From: Hesseltinella vesiculosa
Lineage: Eukaryota > Mucoromycota > Mucoromycetes > Mucorales > Cunninghamellaceae
NCBI GenBank assembly: GCA_002104935.1
Contig: MCGT01000029.1
Coordinates: forward strand, 62,001-126,000
DNA length: 64,000 nucleotides
Direction of reading: 5' to 3'
Shown: positions 33,801 through 44,198 of the stretch, piece by piece
How the letters are laid out: each line of letters begins with the position of its first letter
Numbering within the stretch: the first letter of the stretch is position 1
Notes under the pieces: generated by a model
What the model saw: only the letters and a program-made list of their open reading frames with translations
Databases searched by the model: none
What the model was told of the DNA's origin: nothing
Translations under genes and position numbers: made by a program

Positions 33801-34287
33801 TGTCCTTCTCACTAATAAGATCATTGGCAAGTAAAAAGTGGTCGACCGAAGTAAGCACCTGTCCCTTGTAAATGCGATGGTCCTGAGGAACAAGAGGGAA
33901 GGATTCCGAAGTGCCGGTTTCGTCGTCAAAGATAGTTTCGGTGGCTCGGGGATGCAATAGGTCAAGGTTGGGTTTGAGATAAAGGGCAAAGCCTTGGTTG
34001 TAAGCATCGAATTCTAGCAAGAAAGAATCGTCATGTTGTAGGTCATTGAAATGGGAGAGGGTGGATCGTTTGGCATAGGATCGAGTTGTGGCATGAACAA
34101 GTTGAATAGTGGGAGTGGTGACAGGCACTACATTTAATAATCGCTGATTGTTGTTCACATGGCCTATTATACAATATAAAAAAATAAGTGAGCTCCCAGC
34201 AGTTTTCAAAAGACTATGTCATGGCTTACAAAACGAGTGATGAATCAAAACGACTAGGACCCACAGCCATATCCTTGGTCGTAGCAT
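30838..34287 (-). CDS. ADAM-type membrane metalloprotease (reprolysin/disintegrin)
   Basis: Ten exons sum to 932 codons (931 aa): 34287-34230, 34163-33761, 33674-33178, 33119-33102, 33031-32704, 32642-32476, 32409-32212, 32142-32001, 31938-31541, 31424-30838. A signal peptide ([20 protein letters not shown]) leads into a propeptide of about 250 aa. The protease domain begins after [20 protein letters not shown]. The zinc site [13 protein letters not shown] is split by an intron (32475-32410), and a Met-turn (LMNP) follows. The disintegrin-like Cys-rich part ([25 protein letters not shown]) precedes one membrane span ([20 protein letters not shown]) and a Ser/Thr-rich tail of about 150 aa. All zinc ligands are present, so activity is expected. 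The protein should act at the cell surface. Exon 4 is only 18 nt. A Ser run (about 10) lies before the zinc site. Confidence 0.92.
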
Positions 34288-34805
34288 TGCTTTTTTCTAT
34301 CTTTGGTTCAGTTCAAAAAAAGAAACAAAGGAATCGGTAGCTTTCCTTTTAACGGCTTTCTTTTTAAGAGTGAATCAATAAACAAATCGGCCAACTCAAC
34401 ATTAATTAATTGAGCAATGAGGGGAAAGAAAAAGAAAAGGAAGAAAAAAAGGAGAGCGGCAGGGAAATGCAGCCTGACCATGTGCCGGAATTTGAAGCTC
34501 AGGCACGCTTGTCTCAGATTGGCCATGATGCACAGAAAAAAACACCACCACCAGAGGTATCTCCTTCAAACAGTTTGCGCTTGTCTTATTAGCAACATGT
34601 CAGGTATAACTTGGATGGGGAGAAGAGTCATTTGCTACGACTATCGTCTTTTGCAAAGGAACCTGTTTAAAAAGAGACCTTTCCTTTTCTCCAAAAAACC
34701 CCAGCCAATCAGCGCCGTTCTCTGTGTATTTTTTTTGTGACGATTCCGCCAGCTGCTTTTTTTTTTTTTTCTTCTTCGCATTTCTTGTTCAGAAACAATA
34801 GCATC
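34288..34805. promoter_or_regulatory. Divergent promoter region, ADAM / SmF
   Basis: This 518-bp spacer lies between divergent genes. It contains AATTAATTAATTGA near 34400 and a T tract just before the SmF start. No specific regulator site can be assigned. Confidence 0.3.
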
Positions 34806-35238
34806 ATGTCAGCTGTAAGTGACTTGGGAGAGAGAATTTATTGGTGATCTCATTGGTTTGATATTATGTAGTTCGTTCCTGTCAATCCCAAGCCTTTTTT
34901 GAATGATCTCACTGGCAAAGCTGTGGTGGTCAAGTTGAAATGGGGTGGCGAATACAAAGGATATCTCACATCCATCGATGCCTATATGAACTTGCAGGTA
35001 AGTCCAGTCTTGTCCTCCTCGTCCAGTCTAACCGATCCCATTTTTTTTTTTTCAGTTGCAAAACACTGAAGAATTTCAAGAAGGTGTGTCTGTCGGCACT
35101 CTTGGTGAAGTTTTGATCAGGTAAAAAGCAAAAAGTACCGTCTTTGATGGCTGAATTGACTTGTTTCTATTACTCTTTAGATGTAACAACGTTCTCTATA
35201 TTCGTGCTGCCGAGGAAGACACCGAGATGCAAGAATAG
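34806..35238 (+). CDS. SMX3: Small nuclear ribonucleoprotein F (SmF)
   Basis: Four exons (34806-34814, 34872-34997, 35056-35120, 35181-35238) sum to 86 codons, giving 85 aa, the normal SmF length. The protein is one of seven Sm subunits that form the ring on U1, U2, U4 and U5 snRNAs for splicing. Sm1 is read as [20 protein letters not shown], continuing with DAYMNLQL. Sm2 is [14 protein letters not shown], and the acidic tail is [10 protein letters not shown]. The first coding exon has only nine bases (MSA). AATAATAAAGC near 35295 is a likely poly(A) signal. Confidence 0.95.
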
Positions 35239-36177
35239 ATCTTTTCAATGATATTTCGACCACACACCATCCCACCACAGCCACTACCTGTAAATAATAA
35301 AGCTTGCTTAAAAACTGACAATTTGCTACGTTTCATTGAAAAGCAAGCGAAGTAGCGTGTTTTTATTCTTGACTGGTAGGGGCAGAGGCAGAGTGCAGTG
35401 ACTGTTGTACAATCCGGCAAATAAAACCACGACCAGATTTGACGTGGATTTATTTTCTTGGGTAAGCCGGGTATGAAGGACAGGAAGTAGGGATTTACAC
35501 GGAAATGGCATCGAGAGTGAGGACGGCGGGTCAAAGCTAATTCCGTTGTCCGGCCAGGTTGAATGGAAGTCGTGTCGGCATCGCTGGTATCGATGTCAGG
35601 TCGCAAGACACCAGATCAAGAATCGAGAAATGAAAGGTGGACGTCTGTTGATACATGGTTAAGGGCGAAGAATCCGACAACGTATCATGGGGGACAGTCG
35701 ATTCGTATAGAGAGAGCCCATGGTGGCAATACGAAAAAAAAAAAAATAAAATAAAAATTACGCACAGTCAAAGAGTTGGAGGTGCCATCGGTGGTGATAC
35801 CAACAATTCGAGGCTAGGTAGATGAGTAGGATGCGACTTTGTAAAACTATCCAACGTGTCCTCATTGTGCTGGTGCTTGAGGTGGATGTAGATCGTCGCC
35901 CGCTGGCACGGCCAGGCTGCCCTTTTTGTCAGAATAAACCGCTATACTGGTGGCCCAAGTGCTTTCTTCTTACTCCCTTCACTAGTTGTGATTATGTGCT
36001 AGCTGTAAGCAACGCTTGGCCTTGATGCGTCTCCCCTTTATCTTTCCTTGCCATTGTCAAAAGGAAGCTACGGATGGGCTTGGCTAGCGGAGATCGAAGT
36101 CTTACTGGGGACTTTTTTTTTGCCTTTCTGTTTTTTTTTGGCGGGAGAAATGGAGGACGTAAAACTAAGCATGCATC
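35239..36177. other. Intergenic, no gene supported
   Basis: A minus-strand frame at 35606-35196 has non-repetitive composition (NPRQIWSWFYLPDCTTV), but it overlaps the 3' end of SmF and has no recognisable family. It could be antisense or untranslated sequence. Confidence 0.3.
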
Positions 36178-36330
36178 AAGCTGGCTGGACGACTTATACC
36201 AGTCGACCTGGTTTTTCTAGCATGGATGCGCTTAATAAGAATCTGATCATATGCAAAATTTTACATCGATGTGTTAGATGCAACACGATTTATGGCACTT
36301 TCTTTTTTTTTAGAGCGCAAGGGGACCGAC
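36178..36330 (+). repeat. Dispersed repeat R, copy
   Basis: Contains CAAGCTGGCTGGACGACTTA, ACCAGTCGACCTGGTTTTTC, ATGCAAAATTTTACATCGAT and a T run. It is more diverged than the others. Confidence 0.45.
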
Positions 36331-36585
36331 CCCCTTTGCTATTCGATCAAAAAATGACATACAGAAACAAGTGCAAATTCATCAAATTTGGATTTGCCTC
36401 AGTGTAAATCTCTCTCTTACTTTGTGCATAACAACGCACACCGTGCCAGCATGAGGACCGAAAAAGTGGCGCAAAAATATCAGTAAAGCATGCTTGACTT
36501 TTTTTTTTCTCTGGTGTCTTTGATATGATACAATTTATTCCAATTGGACATTAAAAAAATGCATGTAGGCATGAAGTGATACAGG

Positions 36586-39265
36586 TTATGAGATGACACA
36601 ACGAATGACCTGGGGTAAGGACTGCCTTTCTCCAGGAAGATCGATGGTTGTTAAGACGCGGTTGTCTTTTATGGTAGTTTTCCAAGTGAGCTGGGTGGCC
36701 GAGGCGTCGTGCATGAGTGTCAATCTGCTGAGCGGACTTAGAGGGAGCGGTGTGATCAAAGATAAGGCTGTGTTGGTGTCTGGAAGAACAAAAATGTAGA
36801 AAGAGCGGCCATCTCTTGCAATGGTGTATCGGACATCCTTGTCTTGAGATCCAAGCCAGTATGGGTCAGCGTCAAAGATGCTCGGGCCAGCTGCATCCAA
36901 CCAGCGGCCGATGGCTTGCAATCGATCCTTCATGACCCAGTGGACTTCCCCGCTTGCCTTGGGACCAATATTCAGCAAAAAATTCCCACCCATGGTCACC
37001 GCATCAATCAAATTCCCAATCAATTCGGCGCTTGTTGCATAATCTTCGTCGGGTGTCGCCTGATTGAACCTGCATAAAAAAAAATTGTAGCCGTTAAGCA
37101 ACAACAGCATCATCCTTTTTTTTTTTTTTTTTCAGGTACCCGAATGATCGTGGGTCTATGCCTCGGGTTGCTTCCCATTGTCGCGGAGGAGGTGTGGTTG
37201 TGGGTTGGTATTCCAAGGTGGAGAAATCTGAGACGCCGTTACCACATCGATCGTTGATGGTCACCTGTTTTCCTTGGTCATACGCTTGGTTGAAATACTG
37301 GGCTTGCCACTGGCTGGAGTTATTGATGCCACCAATGTCACACCTGATTCCGCATAAAAAAATTTGAGTCGCTCGTCATCTTTTTGCCTTTCCCAGAGTT
37401 GGATTTACCAAAGGAGGTCAGGGTCATATTGGTGAATAAGTTCAAGAAACTGAGGAACTTGCAGGTCATTGACAAAATCTTTCATGGGTGGGCTGCCTGT
37501 GTAGGGTATGTGTTGTTGGGTATAAGGGCTCACAGGTGGGCCATGCCAATCTTGCAAATTGTCAATGCCATGGTAATCTGGGTTGTACCATTCTGGGAGT
37601 GAAACTAGTAAAAAAAAGTTTTGTCAGAGGATGTCATGTTGTTATGAGATGCTGCCTACAATAAATGCCTCGCTTTAAATGAGGATAGGAGTGTTTGGCT
37701 GTGCTGATCAAATCACTCACAAAATCACGATGAGGGTGCATATTCACAGATGATCGATTGGTCATTTTCCTACCAAGAGAGGGAGAGTGAGTGGGAGAGA
37801 GCTTCAGGTTTTTTTTTATGAGATCACTCACGTGTCAAAGAGTGCATAGCCATCATGGTGTTTGGAGGTAAAGACAAAATACTTGGCATGAGACGTGTCA
37901 ATCAAGTCTAGCCAGGCTGTAGGGTTAAATTCAGAGGGCTGCCACATGGGGATAAAATCGTCGTAGTTGAATTGATCGCCATAGGTTTGGCGGTGGTGTT
38001 GGTAGGTTGGATCATTTTCATGATTCATTTGATACCAGTACCATTCTGCATATTCTTTTCCCACGGGTGCCCATGCAGGTACACTATAGAGGCCCCAATG
38101 AATAAAGATCCCGAATTTGGCGCGCTTGAACCAAGTTGGCGCGTGATGTCTTTGCAAAGAGCTATGAAGGGAGCGAAGCGGTGTTATAATTTTTTTTTTT
38201 TTTTCACTTTTACAAATACCTTTTCACTGGATCAAAGCGCTGGGTGCCGAGAAGCGAGAGTGACAATGGTTGTTGCGCCGCCAGGGAGCCATTGCCAGCG
38301 TGATAGACTTGAACGGAGACATCGGTGGTGTTTAAATCGGCTGAAGCAGGCTGCACGCCAACCTCAACTGTGGCCACATGGCCAGGTGCAAGTGACGTCA
38401 GCTGACCAGGATAGATGGTGGTGACATGCTTGCCTTCGACATGGATCAGGAGTGAATCTGACCACATGGTGCCTAGATTTAAAAGTCTCACCAGCATCAC
38501 CGATGTCAGTGAAGAGGCGGACATGCTCGGGTCATCCTGCCAAAAGCGGCGGGTGGCACGTGCCGCTGTCACTTGGATGGCACCTGAAACTGCATACCGA
38601 TCCAACGCAGTGACAGCAAAGACATGGACGGCAGGTGAAAAGGCAGAACCGTCGGATGAGATGGGTGTGTAGGAGGTCACTGAGCCATTGCCTCGGGGGT
38701 CAGGCCCGGTGGAAATCGTAGTGGGCACGACGGTGAGCGAGAGTTTGGCAGGCCGCTTGGCAGGGTCAGAGAGGACCGGGATGGAATAGAGCCCGCCAGC
38801 CCAATCTGATCCGGCGATGGTACGAGTGATCACATCCCACTTCTCGATTTGAGCCATGTCCTGCCATGGCTGCTGCCAGTCGGGGACGAGAAAACGGCTG
38901 GAGCTGACAGTGTTGTCATGGTACGTGACGTGGAAGTCAGCCAGGACGGGGCCGTGGCTGGCGGTGACAAGAAAGAAAAACGAACTTGGATATGATGTTG
39001 ACTGGGTAAAATCCGCCAGGTCGGCATGGTTTGTGATCCGGATGTTGTCCTTGGGGCTGCCAATGGGGTTTTGAAACGAAACGAGACCACCCAAAGTCAA
39101 TTGAGACGGTTCCTGGCTTCGGCTGATGAAATGATGCCCGAGGCCGTCGACGTCTGCCCCTGAATCAAAGGCACGGTCGTTGTAGTGCGTAGAGAGATCT
39201 AAATGAGTCATGCCGTAGGCCCTCCATAAGCAACATAACAGTAGCAAATAAAAAAGCTCAATCAT
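36586..39265 (-). CDS. Secreted alpha-L-fucosidase (GH29) with long N-terminal domain
   Basis: Six exons (39265-38220, 38161-37832, 37769-37660, 37604-37409, 37343-37140, 37069-36586) sum to 790 codons, giving 789 aa. The enzyme releases terminal L-fucose from glycans. A signal peptide (MIELFYLLLLCCLWRAYG) is followed by a Ser/Thr-rich beta-type region of about 330 aa. The GH29 barrel then begins: WFKRAKFGIFIHWGLYSVPA, EWYWYQM, FVFTSKHHDGYALFDT, TNRSSVNMHPHRDF and SLPEWYNPDYHG. DPDLLWCDIGG carries the probable nucleophile Asp. NFLLNIGP closes the barrel, and a beta-sandwich-like C-terminus follows. Most GH29 enzymes start the barrel close to the signal peptide, so the extension is unusual. 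It sits opposite a Golgi fucosyltransferase-like gene in function, but that gene is 20 kb away. Confidence 0.9.
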
Positions 39266-39878
39266 TTGAAATTAGAGGAGTAAAAAAGTAAAAAAGTGCT
39301 ACAGGAAAGAAAGCAAAAAAAAAAAAAAGAGGCATTGGGTCAGGAGATAAATGTACAGCCTGGCCTCCGTCCATTCCAATGTCTCCTTGTTTTTACCCCT
39401 CCCAAATGACCTGCTTTCATGCTGTCACAACATCTAAATTCTACCTTTCTGCACAACTGACAAAGTTTGTAGGTCGTTGAGATAAAAAAAAAATTAAGTA
39501 GCAACTCCATAACGTGATGGCCAAGCTTTGTGTCACAGTCATCTCCACGTATTGAAATACCATTAAGGCTTTATTGTTGCCATGCATCCCTCCTTTTTAA
39601 CCTGATGAGAGTGAAAAAGTGTGTTGTCAACAGAAATAAACCATGGTCTCGACCGAAATCACATGTAGAGGTTGCTATCCACCTAAAAAAGGGATCGATT
39701 TCCTAGCGATGGTGTGCGTCATCTATTAAAAAGGAGCTGCATGAATGGTGCTGTGGTTAGGTCATCTGCATGAGGAATGCCAGGGTTTGTGATTCGTTAA
39801 ATAGTTCTAACAGGTCCTTTTCCCCATTTTCACTTCACTTCTTTCCCGGCGCGAGCTCACCGTTTGGATGCAGGTTGG
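39266..39878. other. Intergenic between fucosidase and Vma12-like gene
   Basis: No protein gene. At 39747-39811 the plus strand shows a weak tRNA-like pattern: TGGTTAGGTCATCTGC resembles box A, and GGGTTTGTGATTC a spoiled box B. Confidence 0.3.
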
Positions 39879-40731
39879 CTAGGCCAACTTCTTGCCCTTT
39901 TTTTTATTTCGTTTTTCCTTGGATTTTGTGATAGCAACATTGTAATTGACATAAAGAATGACCTCGACAACACCGATGCCAATGGCACCACCCATCCCCA
40001 GCAGGACACGCTAAAAAAAAGGAGACTCGGATCAGGATGAGCAGGGATCGGCAGGCTATTCTTACCAAACCAATGTCATTAAACAATGCCTTGGAGGCCA
40101 TGTACACCGCCACATAGATCGCTACCATGGAGAAGCCTATATTGGCTATGGTTGCTAGGTGAGCACGCACTTCTCGGAGGTCCTGTGAGTTGAAGCGGCC
40201 GTCATTTTGGTCGTGGAGAGGCACAGCAGAGGCAATCATGGCGTTGTACTGTCGTTCCTTTTCCTGCATCCTCAGCTTTTCCATATATGCTTCGAATTCG
40301 GGGTCCTATGCATGCAGCAGCAGATTAAAGGAAAACAAAAAAAAAAGTGAGCCAAGTAGGCGCGGTGCGTGCCAGGGTCCGCTCTTTCCTTGCCTTTTCC
40401 TTTTCTGGCTTGGGTGGGTGGTATACTTGTGCGCCTTGGAGTATTTCATGAAAATGAGTGCCGGCTATGATCATAAAAAGAGAGTTCATGGGTGAAACTT
40501 GCCATGGCATCGTTGCAGGAAAGGGATTGATCACATCGGCTTACCAGGATGAGCTTTTAAATGGGTAGCAAGGTCTTGTAACAGCGGCCAAGAGATGCCG
40601 ACAGGCTGTGCGCTGTCCAAGTCAAGGGATGCCAGTTGCCTGGCTTCTTTGCCTTGTTTTGTTGTCCATGCATCATCCTTTAGAGCATCAACAAGCGACT
40701 GTTGTATAGTGGGCGTCAGAACAAGTTCCAT
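39879..40731 (-). CDS. VMA12: V-ATPase assembly factor Vma12/TMEM199-like, ER membrane
   Basis: Four exons (40731-40545, 40464-40394, 40305-40066, 40010-39879) sum to 210 codons, giving 209 aa. The family helps assemble the membrane sector of the vacuolar proton pump in the ER. An N-terminal helical part precedes the conserved block DPEFEAYMEKLRMQEKERQY. Two membrane spans follow (ATIANIGFSMVAIYVAVYMA and RVLLGMGGAIGIGVVEVILY). The tail ends KKGKKLA, a KKxx-type ER retrieval signal. Intron 2 (40393-40306) has a GC donor (AAAAG|GCAAGG) instead of GT. It must be removed, because read-through meets a stop and the family alignment joins exactly across it. The start is 122 bp from the divergent cap methyltransferase gene. 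Confidence 0.88.
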
Positions 40732-40853
40732 GACGAATCCAACTGGAAGTCAGAAGAAAACGGGGGACCAAAAAAGAAACAAAGCGGAAGCGCTGCTGTT
40801 TCTTTTTTCTTTTTTCTTTTTTTTTTTCTGCTAATTTCTTGTGAGCGCGAAAA
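40732..40853. promoter_or_regulatory. Compact divergent promoter, VMA12 / cap methyltransferase
   Basis: Only 122 bp separate the two start codons. The spacer contains a T/C-rich tract (40800-40830). Promoters for both genes must lie here or inside the neighbouring 5' exons. Confidence 0.5.
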
Positions 40854-42651
40854 ATGAGCAAGGAGCTTTATACAGGTAAATGATAGTGATGTAATGCATT
40901 GATGGGCTACTGACATCTGGTTGCTAAAGATGCTTCACCAAGCTATCGAGATACCAAGCTAGATGCTGCCATTCCTCCGCCATCCTTGCGTGATATCTCA
41001 CGACGATCCGATCAAGCCGGCAACAAGCCTGAGCGACAGCGCAATAGTCCTTATGCGCCTTATCCTAATGCTCAGCAACGTCAGCAGGTGTCGAAACATC
41101 AGCACAAGCACATTCCCCAGCTACACCCTGCCAACATGGCTCCACCACCCCCACCTGTTCAAAAACCCGTCCCGCCATTGGATTTGCGCACCAGCACCGA
41201 TTTTATAAAGTGTGCTCAACCTCTCGACTTGGACGCTCTGTGTTCTCTTGTTCAGCCGCAGGCTGATGCCGGGAAGGTAACCAGCTGCCTATTTGACTGC
41301 TTTGCTGATTCCCTTCTTCTTCTTCTTTTTTTTTTTTAGGAAGACGCGGATTTTTTGTGCTCTGAAAGTCTTGTGCATACCGCCGTTGAGTTGCGGGTAA
41401 GCTGATGCATTGATTGGGTGGATATCGTCACCCACTCTCTTCTTTTTTTGACCAGGAGAAAGGAAGACGCGTGCCTGATCAGCTTAAACTATCAGCAAAA
41501 GAGCGAAGCAATCCTTTTGCGCGTGTGTCGCAGGCAGGATTCCAACACGCCGGTGCTGTTAAATTGGCAGCGCTGGATGCCGTGTTCCAACTCTTGCCAT
41601 CCAGCCAAAAGGTACGTGTATTTTAAAACAACAGGCGTTACTCACGCACATCGTCCATAGACTGTCTCGTTTGCTGATTTATGCGGCGGTCCTGGTGGAT
41701 TCACAGAGTATCTGTTTTGGCGGATGGAGCAAGACTCGCAGATGGGTTATGGCTATGGCATCACACTCAAAGGGGCCGAGGACTGGCAGATAGGTGATCC
41801 TAGCCATTTCACTCAAATCGGTGGCATGGGTGGCTCGGGCAATTTGCTTCACAATGAAAGCATTTATGAATTTGACGCCGTGGTGTCCAACGACACCAAC
41901 AAGTGCGGGGTGGATCTGGTGGTGGCAGATGGGGTAAGACAAAACTTTGGCAAGTTCACACGCGGGAACTCTTGGCGACTGACTTTTCTTTTTTATTTTG
42001 TAGGCGCCTCACCCACCTTGCCAAGATGACCAGCAATTGGAGTCTGCAAGTTTTCAATTGATTCTTCGCCAAATCATCACTATGCTGACCTGTTTGAAGA
42101 AAGGAGGCACATTTGTGTGCAAGTTTTTTGATTTGCTGCATGAGCCTTCAGCGAATTTGGTGTGGCTGTTGTATCAGGCCTTTGAATCCATTTGTGTCAC
42201 CAAACCCTTGGCCAGCGATCCGACCAGCTCTGAAAGGTTTCTCATTTGTCAAAACCTACGATTCCAGCACCCTACCAGATTGATTGACGCATTGCTTGGT
42301 GTGAGTGGTGCTTTTATTCCTCGCGATTGGCTTGCCAATGATGAAGATTTCATGGATTATTTGAAGATGCGCAATATGAAGTAAGTGGCCCAAGCCTGCA
42401 CTGAGGATCTCACACATTTCTTGTTGGCAGGTTTTTGCTCAAACAAATTGACAGCTTGGAACAAATGGAACTCTTTATCGCCGACCCGTAAGTTCTTGGC
42501 TGACATGGGTTTTATTTTCTTTTTTCTGTATCAACGTCATTGACGAGCCGAGCATTCTTTTTTTTTTGGGACTAGTGATAAACTTTGTTTATATGATCAG
42601 CAAGATGTACGACGTCAGTGTTTGCAAGACTGGCATTTGCCAACAAGCTGA
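40854..42651 (+). CDS. Cap-specific mRNA 2'-O-methyltransferase, CMTR1-like (FtsJ fold)
   Basis: Eight exons (40854-40875, 40930-41276, 41340-41396, 41456-41611, 41661-41933, 42004-42380, 42431-42487, 42576-42651) sum to 455 codons, giving 454 aa. The family methylates the ribose of the first transcribed nucleotide after the cap. After a Pro/Gln-rich N-terminus, VSFADLCGGPGGFTEYLFWR is the SAM-binding motif, and VDLVVADG holds the catalytic Asp. GGTFVCKFFDLL holds the catalytic Lys, and KPLASDPTSSERFLIC supplies the later conserved Ser-Glu-Arg. There is no G-patch, WW or guanylyltransferase-like domain, so it is much shorter than animal CMTR1 (over 800 aa). Confidence 0.88.
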
Positions 42652-42931
42652 AGGATGGTAGCATGACGACCAATAAAAATGAGGTTTTTTTTCGAGAGCA
42701 GAGCTTTGTTTGTGTTTCTTCCAAAAAAATAAATTGGGTTCTTTGTTGGGTCCCCCCAAAAAAACGAGACGGGTTCCCTTGTTCCCCCTCGTTCTGTTTT
42801 TGAGTCACACATGTCGCCGCCACAAGTCAAAATAAAACTGAGCGGGATTCTTTTTTAAAAACGCTTGAAAATTTTTTCGCTGCTTCTTCTTGTTTCTTTA
42901 CTGTTCTATTTAAAAAAGTTCATATTACAAA
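42652..42931. other. Tandem-gene spacer before cyclophilin A
   Basis: About 280 bp holding the 3' end of the methyltransferase gene (AAAATAAAACTG near 42829) and the cyclophilin promoter. Nothing else was seen. Confidence 0.35.
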
Positions 42932-43924
42932 ATGTCTAACCCCAAGGTAAGGCTTCCCTTTCATAGACTGTGGTTTGTATTAATAGCTGGTCACTCATTT
43001 TTTTAAATTCAGGTTTTCTTCGAAGTGTCTGCCGGTGGCTCTGCTCTTGGCGTAAGTATTTTTTTTCCCTGAGAAACGCGTGGCATGCTCATCATTCTTC
43101 ATTAGCGTATTGTCATGGAACTTCGTCCTGATGTTGTCCCCAAGACTGCTGAAAACTTCCGTGCTCTCTGCACTGGTGAAAAGGGTTTCGGTTACAAGGA
43201 CTCCATCTTCCACCGTGTCATCCCTGACTTCATGTTGCAAGGTAAACAAGATCCCGTGTCTCGGCCAAAACCTCTATCTGACAAATAGCTAACTTTTATT
43301 CATTTTATTTTAGGTGGTGATTTCACCAACTTCGTAAGTATTATTCCTTTTGGATGACAAGACTCATCCAAATGACTCTTTTTTGTCTCTTGGCCAAATG
43401 ATAGAACGGTACTGGTGTAAGTTTATAGGCATTGTTTTGGGCTGTCAAAGGATGACGTCAGGAATCGGGATTCGAAAGAAGGACGTGCGTGGATCCTCAC
43501 CCTATTTTTTTTCTTAGGGCAAGTCCATCTACGGTGCCAAGTTCGCTGATGAAAACTTCCAATTGAAGCACACCGAACCCGGTCTTCTCTCCATGGCCAA
43601 TGCTGGTCCCGGTACCAACGGTTCTCAATTCTTCATCACCACCGTTCGTAAGTCTAGTATTCTGGTGTGCCTGCTCGATGTCAACCCACTCATGCATTTT
43701 TTTCTTCTTCCTTTCATAGCCTGCCCCTGGTTGGGTAAGTTCGGATGAGTTTTGCTAAGGGAGTAAAATACTGAATGATCTCCCCTTTCTGAATAGACGG
43801 TAAGCACGTTGTCTTTGGCAAGGTTGTCGAAGGTCTCGATGTCGTCAAGAAGGTTGAATCCCTTGGCTCTGGCTCTGGCAAGACCAAGACAGAAATCAAG
43901 ATCACCAACTGTGGTCAATTGTAA
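42932..43924 (+). CDS. CPR1: Cyclophilin A (cytosolic peptidyl-prolyl cis-trans isomerase)
   Basis: Eight exons sum to 495 nt (164 aa): 42932-42946, 43013-43051, 43106-43241, 43314-43333, 43405-43416, 43518-43647, 43720-43734, 43797-43924. The protein isomerises X-Pro bonds and binds cyclosporin A. Core motifs are [36 protein letters not shown] (active-site Arg and Phe), [13 protein letters not shown] (Gln and Phe of the site), [13 protein letters not shown] (Trp and His of the drug pocket) and ITNCGQL at the end. Everything expected for an active enzyme is present. Three internal exons are only 12, 15 and 20 nt. A CAATAAATAC signal follows at about 43976. Confidence 0.96.
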
Positions 43925-44198
43925 AAAAAAAAAAAAAAAGTATGCCCTCCAATATGGTCCTCGATTTGAAAAAACAATAAATACATCATTGTCTTTTTTG
44001 CTTGACGTAACAAGTTCCTGAAGAGAGAGGAAGTGCACAAGGCTGGGAGGATGACCTGGTTTTCACACTCCGCACATTTTGAATTAGTATTTTGTGAGAG
44101 TTCATTCCGTTGTCACCTTTCTTTTTTCCCTCTTCCTTGATTCAATCAATCTTCTTCTTTTTTTTTTTTGTTATTTATATTGCCTGCAATTCACACCA
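43925..44198. other. Spacer between cyclophilin A and DUF300 gene
   Basis: About 270 bp, T-rich near 44150-44170. It holds a poly(A) signal for the upstream gene and the promoter of the next. No gene. Confidence 0.35.

Noticed and set aside
35196..35606. Minus-strand frame of 136 codons after SmF
   Set aside because: It overlaps the SmF coding end and lacks any known motif or splice support.
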